NCBI GenBank assembly: GCA_003245625.1
Contig: QKCT01000025.1
Location: forward strand, 1-41,570
Direction of reading: 5' to 3'
DNA length: 41,570 bases
Source of the DNA: Bacillota bacterium
GTDB taxonomy: Bacteria > Bacillota_I > Bacilli_A > Izemoplasmatales > Hujiaoplasmataceae
The first letter of the stretch is position 1, and each line of letters opens with the position of its first letter. The position numbers were made by a program, and so were the translations under genes. Below the pieces are notes generated by a model. It did not search any database and was not told where the DNA came from. It saw only the letters and a program-made list of their open reading frames with translations. Below, in pieces: positions 32,455 through 41,570 of the stretch.

Positions 32455-35400
32455 TTAGGCTGTTGTATTATCCTGAATCAGTGGAGCTAAGTATTCTCCT
32501 AATGAATTAACAAAATCCATTAAGGATTGCATATCGGTGTAATTTTGAGTCGTCGGAGCGCTTGTATCAATTAGTACAACGACATCAATTTGAGTAAGAA
32601 TTGCTGCCATTTGTGATAGTGAGCTAGCTAACATTGTTGTTTTGTCGATATCTGGAGTATCACCAAGTGCTACGTTCATATCATACAGGAATCCATACAC
32701 TGGGGTGTAGATATTGACATAGTCTAAGGAACCATCACCAATCAAAGCATCTAAGATGTTTGCAACAGCGACTACTTCAATCAATTGTTCCAAATCACTA
32801 CCGTCACCAGTTAAACTACCGGTAATCATCAATTGATCGTAAACCACTTGCAACTTCGCTTCTGTGATGCTACTGAAGAAGGAACCGAGTAAAGCAGGGA
32901 TATCCATCAAATCACTGAAGTAAGTATCAACAACTGTAGTCACATCAGCAATTCTTGTAGCAGCAAGCACAGGATCGGATTCATTTGCAGTGAAATAAGA
33001 AGTGATCATCGCATCGATGAATGCATTCAAAGTTGCTTCATCTGCCGAATCGATTGTTGAGAACATTGTTGTCATAAAGGCACCAAGGTTATTTGCTTCT
33101 GCAGCAAGATCAGAAAGAGGCATTTCAAATGGGTTTTTACCCATCATACTGAAGATGAAATCAAATACAGCGATATTCGGATCTGTTGTATAAGCTTCGA
33201 CTTGATCTAATAACACCACCAAAGTATTTTCGGTCAATGTTAAGTTTGTTGGATCATTGAAGAAATCTTCCAACATCATCCAGAAATCAGCACTGTCTTG
33301 AACTCGTTGAATCTCATCATTCAAGTATGCAATATAGTTTTCAGTAGAGAATAAGCCTTCTGCTTGATAAGAGTAGTCTTCTCCACGATAGGATAGATAA
33401 GATGTAATTGGATAACCGTAATCAATTGTAGTAATAAGCATTGGATAATTATTATTGAAGTTGTTCATCAAAGCATACATTTCTGCTTGACGATAATTAT
33501 AATTGGAGTAAACATTCAATAATTGATAATACATATTACTTTCTTCAGAATCATATTCATTCAGTAATAAATCAATATCAGACCAATATCCGTTGTTTTG
33601 CAAATCCACTAAAGTCCACCACAATCCCCAATCGAAATTGTCTTGACCATTATACATATAGTAATAATAGTAATACTCGATTTCCGCATCGTAATATGCT
33701 TTATATGCTTCCCATAATACGTAAGCATCTTGTCTTGCATTAACATCCACGATAGCATCGAGTTCAGCCATCACTTCTGCTTCAATAGCACTAATGTTTG
33801 TACCATAATCGCTTACGATGTTTTGGTAATCAAGAAGTTCGGATTCCAAATTGGTAGTATCATACATACTTGGTAGATTAGGAATCAAGAATGTTTCCAA
33901 AGCATTAACCAAGATTACAGCGATTTCTGTATTGTCATATCCAAGTTCGCGAATTACTTCATAAATTCCTAAGATATCCGTGATGGATTGGACATTATCC
34001 AAATTGCGCAAGGAGGAACCAATACCAATTAAAGCATAGAATACTTCACTTGCATTGATAGGGTCTACTGCAAAGACAGCACACAATTCATTGATTCTGT
34101 CATCTACAGTATACATATCAACATCGTTGAATAGACTATAGACTAAATCTTGGAAGTCACTGTATTCGTAACCAAATGTTGGTGGATAGAATATCGCTTC
34201 TGGATCTGCAAAGATCATCGCTGCGAATTTGATTCGATCCATTAATTCATAAAGCATTCCAAATGTTGTCGGATCCAAATTGTCAGGATCTAGTGCAGCA
34301 GCAGTTTGCATCATTAAGTACAAATCGCTGAAATAAGTTTCCCAAGCTGCTTGGAAATTAGCGAGATCATTTGGATCATATACACCATAAACGGAATCAT
34401 AGTAGACTTCGTTAATCATGTTTGCTAGGAGATAAATATCTACTGTTGCAGGGTCAACCATGTTCGTAAATAATTGTGCTGCTTGAATGATTAATGAGTA
34501 GATATTATCTTCATTGTTCGCTACGCTTTGAGCAAAATCCATGACTGCTTGAACATCCGCAACTGTTAGACCATCCAAGAAGTCGGTCAATTCAGTTAAG
34601 GTTAAATCAGCGAAGTCGATATACTTCAGGATCAATGTACTGATTTGAGTCTCCATTGCATCCGCTGCCGTTGGATCTAAGTCTAAACGAACAACATATA
34701 CGTGAATTGCATCATTGAGAACTTGTTCCAATAATTCAAGATCTGCGGTACTGAAAGTATCTCCGCGTAATTTCAAGAACATGGAAATTTCTTGTGTCAA
34801 CTGATAGATTTCACTTGCTGTAAAGTCAGGGAATTCAAGTACGGTTGAGTCCTCCATATACAATCCATAGCTATTTGTGGATTGAACATATGCAATGAAT
34901 TCTTCAATCATCGAGAAGGAATTGCTTGGCATAGATGTAATCATGTTTTGAATATCATCCAACAATACGTTTAGTGCATCCTCGGTTTCTGCTTGATAGC
35001 CTGAATCATGCATCATATCATAGATGATAAATTCCATCCATAATTCGTTATACAATTCATCAATTGCATCCAAATAATATTGGACTTCTGCTTGTGCAGA
35101 TTCTAAATAGTTAAGATATAATACATAATCGGAAAGATTTGCATCAACCAAATTAGAGAATGTAGTATATAATGAATCTCCATGAACCGTTGTATAAAGT
35201 GGATCATATTCATTTACTTGTTGTTCATAATATGTAAAGTATGCATCATGGAAATCAATGATTGTCTGCTGTGTATACGAGTCATACTCATAAAGAGCTA
35301 GCAAAGCATCATATGCAGCTAAATCCGTTGCATAATTTGATCCTATTGTTGGATATGTACTAGCAGCCAAAGTGTAAATAATGATAGCTGCATCTGCAGC

Positions 35401-37731
35401 ATCAGTAGACCCTAAATAACTCAACATCCAATTGTATGCATCATATTGAGCTTGTTCTAACAAGCGATGTTGAATCGACGCAGCCCAGTATGAAGTAGCA
35501 GTTGCTTGATTTGCCAATGGTAACAACAAGATTGCAGCGTTGATTGTACCATCATATGTAGTAATCGTATCTTGATAAGTTGAAACCATACTATTGTAAT
35601 ATGTCACTTGGTCATTCAGATAATTCAATTGTTCTTGGAAATAGTAATCTCCAGTAATCATATCTTCTGAACCAATGGTCAACATATCGACGAAGTATCC
35701 GACGATTTGTGCTTGTGTGAAATCAAATGATTCTAGGTTTGCAACCCAATATTGAATATCCTCAAAGCTATCGAATTTCATAACAGCGATAGCGTATTGG
35801 AATAAGGATCTCAAATAATAATATGTGGTATCTCTGTCCGTTGTCCCAAGAACATCCATCAATAGATCAACTACTGTATCGTTGTATTCCATATCAAGAT
35901 AGTAATTCAAGAAATAGCTCAAATAGTATTCTTGGTAAACCACGATTGGATCTTCAACAGCTTCAAAGCCAGAGTCAAACCATTGTCCAATTGCTAAGAA
36001 GCTTCCAAATAATTTCAGGACTCGTTCCACTTCAGTTGGAGAGATGTAATTTGGATCATAACCAGCAACTTCATGAATCAATCCTAAGAAGTCAACCATA
36101 AAGGTATCAATTTCAGATTGAATAGTCGCTACTTGAGTCGTATCTGGCACAAATTGATTTGTAACATCAAAATAGATTCCTGCCAAATCTTGCATAATCA
36201 TGCTGACATCAAGACTTCCATCTCCAATTAAGATATCCATTGATTGAGCAATGAAGATCATCAAATCGATATCAGCAGGTTCATCATAAATATCCAGACT
36301 GAATATTGGTACGATTGCTGCTGACTTGACTTCATCGATCGAATCTAAGAATCCGACTACTTCAGATGAAACTTCTTGGAAGTAACCGATATAGCGATCG
36401 ACTACAGGATCAAAGATAGTAAGGAATGCTGTAATTTCAAGTTCACTACGTCCTTCTTGACGCAACATTTCCTCGAAATAACCTAACACTACATTCTTGA
36501 TGTTTTGATAATCAGTAGCATCCAAAGAGTCAAGGAACGCAGATAGGATAATGGTTACTTTATCCGTAAACAAGTCGATGTTTTCTGTTGTAGCTAGAAT
36601 ATCAAATGGATTCTTATAGTAGTCTTCCGCAGGGGCTCTTAATCCATAACCATCATCGGTCAAAGTTGTTACAATTTCCATGACGAAATTATACATTTCT
36701 TCATCCAATGATCCCACTACTGCTTCGATACCATCATATACCGTTCCCATCAGAGCTTTTGCTTCAGCTTGCCCATCGACTGAAGTCAAGTAAGTGACTA
36801 AAGCCGTCATTTGGATCAATTCATTTTGAGCATCTTCTATTTCCCATGTGTACTCAATGATCAACCATTCACTAAATTCGATTTGGTTTAGATAATCATT
36901 GTAACCTTCATGATTCTCGGTATCATAATATCCCCAAATAATATTATCAATATGACCCATAATATTATCAGTACCAGCTGCATCAATGTCATTAATAACA
37001 GAGAAGTCTGTACCATAGAAGGTATATTGTGCCGTTCTCCATGCATTGAATGCATCTAAATGATATTGGTACATTGCTAATTCTGTTGCGGATAGACCAG
37101 TCAACGCATTATTGTAATTATTTAATGCATCTTGAGCTGTAGTCGGATCGGAATCAGCGTAAGTATACCATAAGTATGTGTCTAGATAGTATTCCACTTG
37201 ATAATAGAAATCCCAATCAAATTCTTCTGGTATTTCATTGTCAAATGTATCATAGTAGTCCGCTTGTTTTTTCAAGTAATCCACTTGCATATTGAAGTAT
37301 TGCTGGCAAAGCGAAGCCTCTGTTTGAACAGCGCAGTAAGCACTGACTTCGTTTTCAAAATTAACCAATTCACCTTGATAAGAACTAATATTAGCTTGTT
37401 CCTGTGCAATGAATCCGTTCAATTCTGTGACGCGATTATTTATATAAGTTACATCATTGCTAAAACCAGCAACCATTGCGCTATACAGAATGTCGATTAA
37501 AGTCGTCTTATCAAAACCAAGAGCTTGCGTTGCGGCAAACCATTGTTGGACATCTCCTGCAGAATCAATTGATTTCAAATCAGTCAACAATTGAGATGCA
37601 GCAAGTAAGGTATGATACAACGCTTCTTCTGATACTGAACCAGTGAATGTCATTAATTCAGTAATTTGAGCTTCTGTATCATCCGGTGAGAACATATTGT
37701 CTACCAAATCAACAAGATTTTGACGATTGAA
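32455..37731 (-). repeat. Three tandem ~570-615-residue helical modules of the giant lipoprotein
   Basis: Approximate starts on the minus strand are 37731, 35886 and 34170. The copies are diverged but keep the same order of landmark helices, for example AGDVQQWFAATQALGF, FEDIQYWVANLESFDF and VQSITDILGIYEVIRELGY near the start of modules one, two and three. A fourth copy is residues 273-848 of the neighbouring lipoprotein. Boundaries are by eye. Confidence 0.6.
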
Positions 37732-39009
37732 TGCACCAATAGGTGACTGGAAGTATTGAGGATAAACATCCAAATTTCCCATTACAAAACTGTAATTTGC
37801 ATCCCAACCAATAAAGGTATAAGTGTAAGTGCTGTCTCCTGGTTTCTGTGGAGAAACTGGAGGTACTGCAGCAGAACCATACGCTACGGTTTGAGTAGAA
37901 AGAACAGTTGTACCGTCATAATCATAGAAGGTAACAGTATATTCATTAACTGTTTTGGAGAATAATGGATAAATGTTCAAATCGCTGTCTACTGTTGCAT
38001 ATGCTTGGTCCCAACCGCTGAAAGTGAAAGTGAACTGAGCATCAGCTGCTTTTGTTGGAATAGCTACAGGTGCAGTCGCTGCATCCCCATGATTTACCAC
38101 TTGAGTGGTTAGAATGTTTCCATCTCCATCGTAGAAATTAACGGTATAGGTTTGACCAAGAGGAACTGCTAGATAAGTCGCGTGGATATCAACATCCGCC
38201 ATGACATTAATATAAGCAGCATCCCAACCGTTAAAGGTATATGCATTTGTTGCATCAGAAGCGCGGAATGGGTTGACCGGTGGAGTCGCGTCAGATCCAT
38301 AAGCTACGGTTTCTGTTGCTAATAATGCGCCATCATAATCATAGAAGGTTACGGTATAGGTATGAATTGCTTGCACAAATACTGCGTGGACATCGAGATT
38401 TCCAGTGATGAAACTGAATGCTACATCCCAATGATCAAAAGTATAGGTATAAACCGCTGTGCCCGCTTTTGTAGGTTCTGTTGGAGCTACTGCTGCAGAA
38501 CCATATGCTACTGTTTGTGTGTCTAATAAAGTTCCGTCTTCATGATAGAAGGAAACTGTATAGCTATTCACACTCTCAGTAAACACAGGATTGATAACCA
38601 TATTTTGAGTGACATTGGAAAAAGCTACATCCCAATGACTAAATGTATAAGTGTATTGTGCTGTCGCTGCCTTAGTCGGTGTTGTTGTTGGTGCTGTTGC
38701 CGCACCTCCACTAACAACGCTTTGAGTACTCAACGTTGACCCATCCCCGTTCAAGAACGTAACAGTGAAAAATGTTTGCGTCGTGATTTGGGTCGTCGTT
38801 GTAGTAGTAGTTGAAGAAGATTGTGTCGTCGTTGTTGTCGAAGATTGTGTTGTTGTTACTGTAGCCGGCTCAGTTGTCGTCTGCTGAGTCGTTGTTGTTG
38901 TGGTCGAAGTTTCAGCTGTTGTTGTAGTCCCTCCACCGAAGAGATCACAACCAGCAAGCAAAAAACTAACGACCAGAAACATTAATACAGTGATTAATTT
39001 CCGTTTCAA
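32455..39009 (-). CDS. Giant lipoprotein with five InlB B-type repeats and three novel helical modules
   Basis: 2184 residues from the chosen TTG at 39009, which has GGGGAG eight bases upstream; a GTG at 39018 is in frame but overlaps that site. The signal peptide ends in the lipobox LAGC (C21). Residues 28-79 are a Thr/Ser/Gln stalk. Five InlB B-type repeats cover about 81-425. Then three tandem modules of about 615, 572 and 571 residues begin at about 427, 1042 and 1614. Each opens with a helix like LVDLVDNMF, has a DIQxW-type helix about 60 residues later, a long Tyr-rich helical or coiled middle, a DALNVLLDDIQNM-like segment in at least one copy, and an ATIQSEIDTFM-like helix near the end. 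No enzyme motif was found. Inferred: a long surface-anchored fibre or adhesin. The frame is intact over 6.5 kb, which argues for selection. Confidence 0.75.
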   Translation of the reverse strand: MKRKLITVLMFLVVSFLLAGCDLFGGGTTTTAETSTTTTTTQQTTTEPATVTTTQSSTTTTTQSSSTTTTTTTQITTQTFFTVTFLNGDGSTLSTQSVVSGGAATAPTTTPTKAATAQYTYTFSHWDVAFSNVTQNMVINPVFTESVNSYTVSFYHEDGTLLDTQTVAYGSAAVAPTEPTKAGTAVYTYTFDHWDVAFSFITGNLDVHAVFVQAIHTYTVTFYDYDGALLATETVAYGSDATPPVNPFRASDATNAYTFNGWDAAYINVMADVDIHATYLAVPLGQTYTVNFYDGDGNILTTQVVNHGDAATAPVAIPTKAADAQFTFTFSGWDQAYATVDSDLNIYPLFSKTVNEYTVTFYDYDGTTVLSTQTVAYGSAAVPPVSPQKPGDSTYTYTFIGWDANYSFVMGNLDVYPQYFQSPIGAFNRQNLVDLVDNMFSPDDTEAQITELMTFTGSVSEEALYHTLLAASQLLTDLKSIDSAGDVQQWFAATQALGFDKTTLIDILYSAMVAGFSNDVTYINNRVTELNGFIAQEQANISSYQGELVNFENEVSAYCAVQTEASLCQQYFNMQVDYLKKQADYYDTFDNEIPEEFDWDFYYQVEYYLDTYLWYTYADSDPTTAQDALNNYNNALTGLSATELAMYQYHLDAFNAWRTAQYTFYGTDFSVINDIDAAGTDNIMGHIDNIIWGYYDTENHEGYNDYLNQIEFSEWLIIEYTWEIEDAQNELIQMTALVTYLTSVDGQAEAKALMGTVYDGIEAVVGSLDEEMYNFVMEIVTTLTDDGYGLRAPAEDYYKNPFDILATTENIDLFTDKVTIILSAFLDSLDATDYQNIKNVVLGYFEEMLRQEGRSELEITAFLTIFDPVVDRYIGYFQEVSSEVVGFLDSIDEVKSAAIVPIFSLDIYDEPADIDLMIFIAQSMDILIGDGSLDVSMIMQDLAGIYFDVTNQFVPDTTQVATIQSEIDTFMVDFLGLIHEVAGYDPNYISPTEVERVLKLFGSFLAIGQWFDSGFEAVEDPIVVYQEYYLSYFLNYYLDMEYNDTVVDLLMDVLGTTDRDTTYYYLRSLFQYAIAVMKFDSFEDIQYWVANLESFDFTQAQIVGYFVDMLTIGSEDMITGDYYFQEQLNYLNDQVTYYNSMVSTYQDTITTYDGTINAAILLLPLANQATATSYWAASIQHRLLEQAQYDAYNWMLSYLGSTDAADAAIIIYTLAASTYPTIGSNYATDLAAYDALLALYEYDSYTQQTIIDFHDAYFTYYEQQVNEYDPLYTTVHGDSLYTTFSNLVDANLSDYVLYLNYLESAQAEVQYYLDAIDELYNELWMEFIIYDMMHDSGYQAETEDALNVLLDDIQNMITSMPSNSFSMIEEFIAYVQSTNSYGLYMEDSTVLEFPDFTASEIYQLTQEISMFLKLRGDTFSTADLELLEQVLNDAIHVYVVRLDLDPTAADAMETQISTLILKYIDFADLTLTELTDFLDGLTVADVQAVMDFAQSVANNEDNIYSLIIQAAQLFTNMVDPATVDIYLLANMINEVYYDSVYGVYDPNDLANFQAAWETYFSDLYLMMQTAAALDPDNLDPTTFGMLYELMDRIKFAAMIFADPEAIFYPPTFGYEYSDFQDLVYSLFNDVDMYTVDDRINELCAVFAVDPINASEVFYALIGIGSSLRNLDNVQSITDILGIYEVIRELGYDNTEIAVILVNALETFLIPNLPSMYDTTNLESELLDYQNIVSDYGTNISAIEAEVMAELDAIVDVNARQDAYVLWEAYKAYYDAEIEYYYYYYMYNGQDNFDWGLWWTLVDLQNNGYWSDIDLLLNEYDSEESNMYYQLLNVYSNYNYRQAEMYALMNNFNNNYPMLITTIDYGYPITSYLSYRGEDYSYQAEGLFSTENYIAYLNDEIQRVQDSADFWMMLEDFFNDPTNLTLTENTLVVLLDQVEAYTTDPNIAVFDFIFSMMGKNPFEMPLSDLAAEANNLGAFMTTMFSTIDSADEATLNAFIDAMITSYFTANESDPVLAATRIADVTTVVDTYFSDLMDIPALLGSFFSSITEAKLQVVYDQLMITGSLTGDGSDLEQLIEVVAVANILDALIGDGSLDYVNIYTPVYGFLYDMNVALGDTPDIDKTTMLASSLSQMAAILTQIDVVVLIDTSAPTTQNYTDMQSLMDFVNSLGEYLAPLIQDNTTA
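37735..38769 (-). repeat. Five InlB B-type protein repeats in the giant lipoprotein
   Basis: Five units of about 67 codons, each with the pattern TVxFYDxDGxxLxTQxVxxGxAxxxP...KAxxxxYTYTFxxWDxxxxxVxxNLDV. Units two and five are especially close. Known: such beta-grasp-like repeats are common in bacterial surface proteins. Confidence 0.8.
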
Positions 39010-39149
39010 AATCGTCACTCCCCTTTTTTATAGACCATCGTATTCGATGATCTTATATTTTTATTTAAGATATAATTATAATACAACAAGGAAACTAAAA
39101 AATCTATATTGGAAATGAAAAAGTGTGTAATTTATGTTTGAAGCGACAT

Positions 39150-39188
39150 AAAAAAAGAGTAGATTGCCAGTGAAATAGCATCTACCCC
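39150..39188 (-). terminator. Terminator of the beta-propeller lipoprotein gene
   Basis: Minus strand: GTAGATGC pairing with GCAATCTAC (one bulged A) around a ten-base loop, followed by CTC and then seven T. It lies about 40 bases after the stop. Confidence 0.65.
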
Positions 39189-39227
39189 TATTTTTTATCA
39201 ATGAAATACCGCTAAAAATGGTTTTTA

Positions 39228-41231
39228 CTAGTCTACATAATATCCCCAATAATAGTAATAGTTCGGGTTGAATTCTAGGGAATTAACAGCAGCAAAGTCA
39301 TTATTCATATCAAACATATGAATGCTGGAATAAGAAAGTGTATAAACATAATTGTCAATGATAACAGCTCGTTCAATCGTATCAAAGTAACGATAGTATC
39401 CTTCTTCATCTTCTGTCATATTCGTGAGTTTTGTAATAAATTCCAAATCTCCCGTATGATAGACTTTGAACAAATACATGCTTTGTGAATATGTCCAATA
39501 ACCATCATAGTACTCCGATACCGGAATTGCTACATATGTGAAGTCCGCTCCTTGAGGAGTAAAGGATAAAAATGCTTTGTGATCGTAGGCAACATTCGTG
39601 TATGAATATTCCCCTTCTACCAAGTAAGTTTCCAAATTAATAGGTGTATCACCTGTTGTGTCATATAATGATACTTTGACACCGGTGAAACGTGTCCATC
39701 CGTCGATTTCTTCAGCAGCTCTTCCGATACCAATCATAAGATTGTCGGCAATAATATGTAGATAGTCACTAACTCCATCCTCATACAGTTCTCCAAGAAT
39801 CTTTGGATTTTCAGGATCGGATAAATCCAATTTGTAGAGTGGATCTGTATTAACGAACGTTACAACATAAGCGATGTCCTCCGAATAACGAACCGCATAA
39901 ATTCTTTCGTTTGGTTTCCCAAGTCCATCCAAAGTCGAAATCAAGTTCATTGTTTCATCGCTTGTCGCATCCAACAAGTATAAGGAGTTATTGATGATAG
40001 AACCTTCATTGGTATAGGTATAACTTGTTGTCGCGATTCGGAATACTCCATCATATTCGTCCATCGAGAATTGATTGAGTGGAGAGCCAAGTACTTTAGC
40101 TATTGCTTTGTATTGCAATTCTCCATCTACAATTTCAAATCTCATGATATGAGTGAAATGCGTATAGATGTTCGTCTGATCATCATAAATCCATCGATAA
40201 ATGGTCGCATAAAGATTATTTTCACTCATATAAATTCGATAGGAACTACCTAAATATGTTTTGATATTTGCTTCTTCTTGATCGTCTGTAACATCCAATG
40301 ACGAAAGGATCAAATAACTGAAGGATTCTCCATCATTTGGCATAAAATAGATGGAATCAATTGGAACATTAACCAATTCATCGGAAATAGCGCTATCGCT
40401 ATATTTTGGGATAAATCCATCTTCTTGCATACCATAATAGTACATATAATTGTTCATTACTAAGTACAACTGTTCGTCAATCATTCTTGAGTCTGTTAGG
40501 TAGGTAGAATCAAAATAAAGTTCTCGAACCATTTCTACATTCTCAGAATCGCTGGTATCAAAAATGCGAACACCTGTACCATAGGTATACATCCAATCAA
40601 CACAGTAGCCTTGATAAGCTGTCGTCGTCTCTGGATCAATCAAAGTATCAGTATCATCTCCACTTGCATCGACATCTTCAGTATAGACATACTCTCCATC
40701 ATAAATATAGTAAAAACAGGAATCCGATTCTAAATATTCATATTCATATGATAATAGAACCACACGATCTTGATATACATAAATACCTTCGATATTTCCA
40801 TTTTCAAGTTGGAATGAATATTCGATTTCCAACGTGTCAGCGTTGACAATCAAGAACATACTTCCAGATGCAATGTAAATATGATATCCATCGGTAATGA
40901 TTCGATCCGATTCCTCGACTCCTTCCACTTGATTATTCGTTGTTGAATAATCCCTTGTAGAAGAGTCTGTTGCCATGCTTGCAGTTGTTGTTGTAACAAC
41001 GCCATCCATTGCAGTTGCGGATTCAAACAATATTCCTCCGCCATTCATGTAATAATAATTATTGTTTGAGTTTTGATATACCTCTTCTAAGTAAGCTTTT
41101 AATTCGTCATATGATGCAAAGGAACCTACGTTTTCTCCATTCGGTGTATCGCCAACATTATTACATGCCGCAATTGACACAGCCAAAAAACCGAACAAAA
41201 CCAACGTAAGTAGTTTTCTCAATCCTTTCAT
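39228..41231 (-). CDS. Secreted lipoprotein with beta-propeller domain (Beta_propel, PF09826-like)
   Basis: 667 residues. A signal peptide ends in the lipobox IAAC (C23). After a low-complexity segment with TTTTAS, residues from about 94 carry YSTTNNQVEGVEESDRIITDGYHIYIAS, the hallmark start of the Beta_propel family. The rest consists of beta-strand repeats of the YxIYIxxG, VRIFDTSD and LYLLDATSD type, as in blades of a propeller. Known: the family is secreted and of unknown function, often in Gram-positives and archaea. Four cysteines in the outside part could form disulfides, but that is not shown. The ATG has AAAGGAGG upstream. It lies before the two module lipoproteins in transcription order but ends in its own terminator. 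Confidence 0.8.
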   Translation of the reverse strand: MKGLRKLLTLVLFGFLAVSIAACNNVGDTPNGENVGSFASYDELKAYLEEVYQNSNNNYYYMNGGGILFESATAMDGVVTTTTASMATDSSTRDYSTTNNQVEGVEESDRIITDGYHIYIASGSMFLIVNADTLEIEYSFQLENGNIEGIYVYQDRVVLLSYEYEYLESDSCFYYIYDGEYVYTEDVDASGDDTDTLIDPETTTAYQGYCVDWMYTYGTGVRIFDTSDSENVEMVRELYFDSTYLTDSRMIDEQLYLVMNNYMYYYGMQEDGFIPKYSDSAISDELVNVPIDSIYFMPNDGESFSYLILSSLDVTDDQEEANIKTYLGSSYRIYMSENNLYATIYRWIYDDQTNIYTHFTHIMRFEIVDGELQYKAIAKVLGSPLNQFSMDEYDGVFRIATTSYTYTNEGSIINNSLYLLDATSDETMNLISTLDGLGKPNERIYAVRYSEDIAYVVTFVNTDPLYKLDLSDPENPKILGELYEDGVSDYLHIIADNLMIGIGRAAEEIDGWTRFTGVKVSLYDTTGDTPINLETYLVEGEYSYTNVAYDHKAFLSFTPQGADFTYVAIPVSEYYDGYWTYSQSMYLFKVYHTGDLEFITKLTNMTEDEEGYYRYFDTIERAVIIDNYVYTLSYSSIHMFDMNNDFAAVNSLEFNPNYYYYWGYYVD

Positions 41232-41300
41232 TGTCTTTCCTCCTTTGTTTTTTTCATAAGTATAAACAAACGAAGTAATGGTTTTATTGGAAATTAAAAA

Positions 41301-41570
41301 CTATTTTGTTAATTCCAAGAACGTTTCGATATCTTCTTTCAATAATTCTAGGGAACTAACCCAGAATTCTTTCTTGGTTACATCGATACCAACCAAAGCT
41401 GCAGCATCTTCCACCATCATTTTCCCTGTGGACTGCAATAAGTTATTGTAGACTGGGACAAACGCTTCTTTATCTTGAAGATATTTTGCATATAAACCTT
41501 TTGCGAACAACAAACCAAATGTATAAGGGAAATTATAATAGCTTAATCCGCCAGAATAGTAATGAGGCTT
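41301..41570 (-). CDS. pepF: M3-family oligoendopeptidase (PepF type), C-terminal part
   Basis: 89 codons plus stop, entering from the right edge in an open frame with no start in the window. The translation PHYYSGGLSYYNFPYTFGLLFAKGLYAKYL and the following helix-rich tail match the C-terminus of PepF/M3 oligoendopeptidases, where the YNFPYxFG segment lies near the substrate channel. Known role: zinc metallopeptidase that cleaves short peptides in the cytoplasm. The catalytic HExxH is beyond the window, so activity cannot be judged. 69 bases separate it from the beta-propeller gene. Confidence 0.85.
   Translation of the reverse strand, partial: KPHYYSGGLSYYNFPYTFGLLFAKGLYAKYLQDKEAFVPVYNNLLQSTGKMMVEDAAALVGIDVTKKEFWVSSLELLKEDIETFLELTK

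Noticed and set aside
38770-38930. Triplet-rich stretch as a CRISPR or simple DNA repeat array
   Set aside because: It encodes the Thr-rich stalk of a lipoprotein with mixed codons; there are no spaced identical repeats.
32455-39009. Possibility that the giant lipoprotein is an assembly artefact of a duplicated gene
   Set aside because: The three modules are strongly diverged at the residue level and differ in length, so they are old duplications rather than recent copies.
1-41570. UGA read as tryptophan (Mycoplasma code)
   Set aside because: Several genes end in TGA, conserved Trp positions use TGG, and RF2 is encoded.

Overview
The window is about 41.6 kb of AT-rich, densely coded chromosome from a low-GC Gram-positive-type bacterium. 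The code is standard: TGA ends recX, comFA and comFC, Trp is read from TGG, and a release factor 2 gene is present. This excludes Mycoplasma-type UGA=Trp recoding. Long-form HPF, RNase J, a leucine T-box, YlxR/YlxQ, MnmL/MnmM and Thr-linker lipoproteins with InlB-type B-repeats fit a Firmicute or an Acholeplasma/Izemoplasma-like Mollicute relative. That placement is inference. No tRNA, rRNA, CRISPR array, insertion sequence or phage gene was seen.

Layout. Positions 1-7,300 (minus strand) run comFA, truncated comFC, hpf, secA, prfB, recX, glgB (cut by the left edge), an order close to the Bacillus comF-hpf-secA-prfB block. Positions 7,318-10,956 hold leuS under a T-box with a UUA specifier, and a DUF1189-like membrane protein. 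Positions 10,960-12,484 (plus) are the tRNA wobble-modification pair mnmL-mnmM. Positions 12,474-16,389 (minus) are an operon of a PgpA-like phosphatase, a membrane protein with a degenerate HD-GYP-like domain, metK and a LemA-like protein. priA-fmt (minus) and rnjA (plus) diverge near 19.75 kb. They are followed by a DEDDh exonuclease, uvrC and the classical rimP-nusA-ylxR-ylxQ-infB-rbfA operon, then a TrmH-family methyltransferase with a small GNAT protein.

The right quarter (29.8-41.2 kb) is the accessory part: three consecutive lipoprotein genes on the minus strand, of 848, about 2184 and 667 residues, with the end of a pepF-like peptidase gene behind them. The first two are paralogues: lipobox, Thr-rich stalk, three or five InlB B-type repeats, then one or three copies of a roughly 570-residue helical, Tyr/Asp-rich module that I do not recognise. 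The third is a predicted secreted beta-propeller. This cluster is the best candidate for undescribed biology.

Regulation. Eleven of twelve promoters assigned to housekeeping transcripts carry an extended -10 (TGnTATAAT or a one-base variant), several giving very short leaders, and uvrC looks almost leaderless. A terminator-like hairpin lies in the leader of the rimP-nusA operon and another just ahead of recX, both suggesting attenuation. No stretch over 300 bases lacks a gene; the longest gap, 9,778-10,056, is filled by the leuS T-box leader and its promoter.
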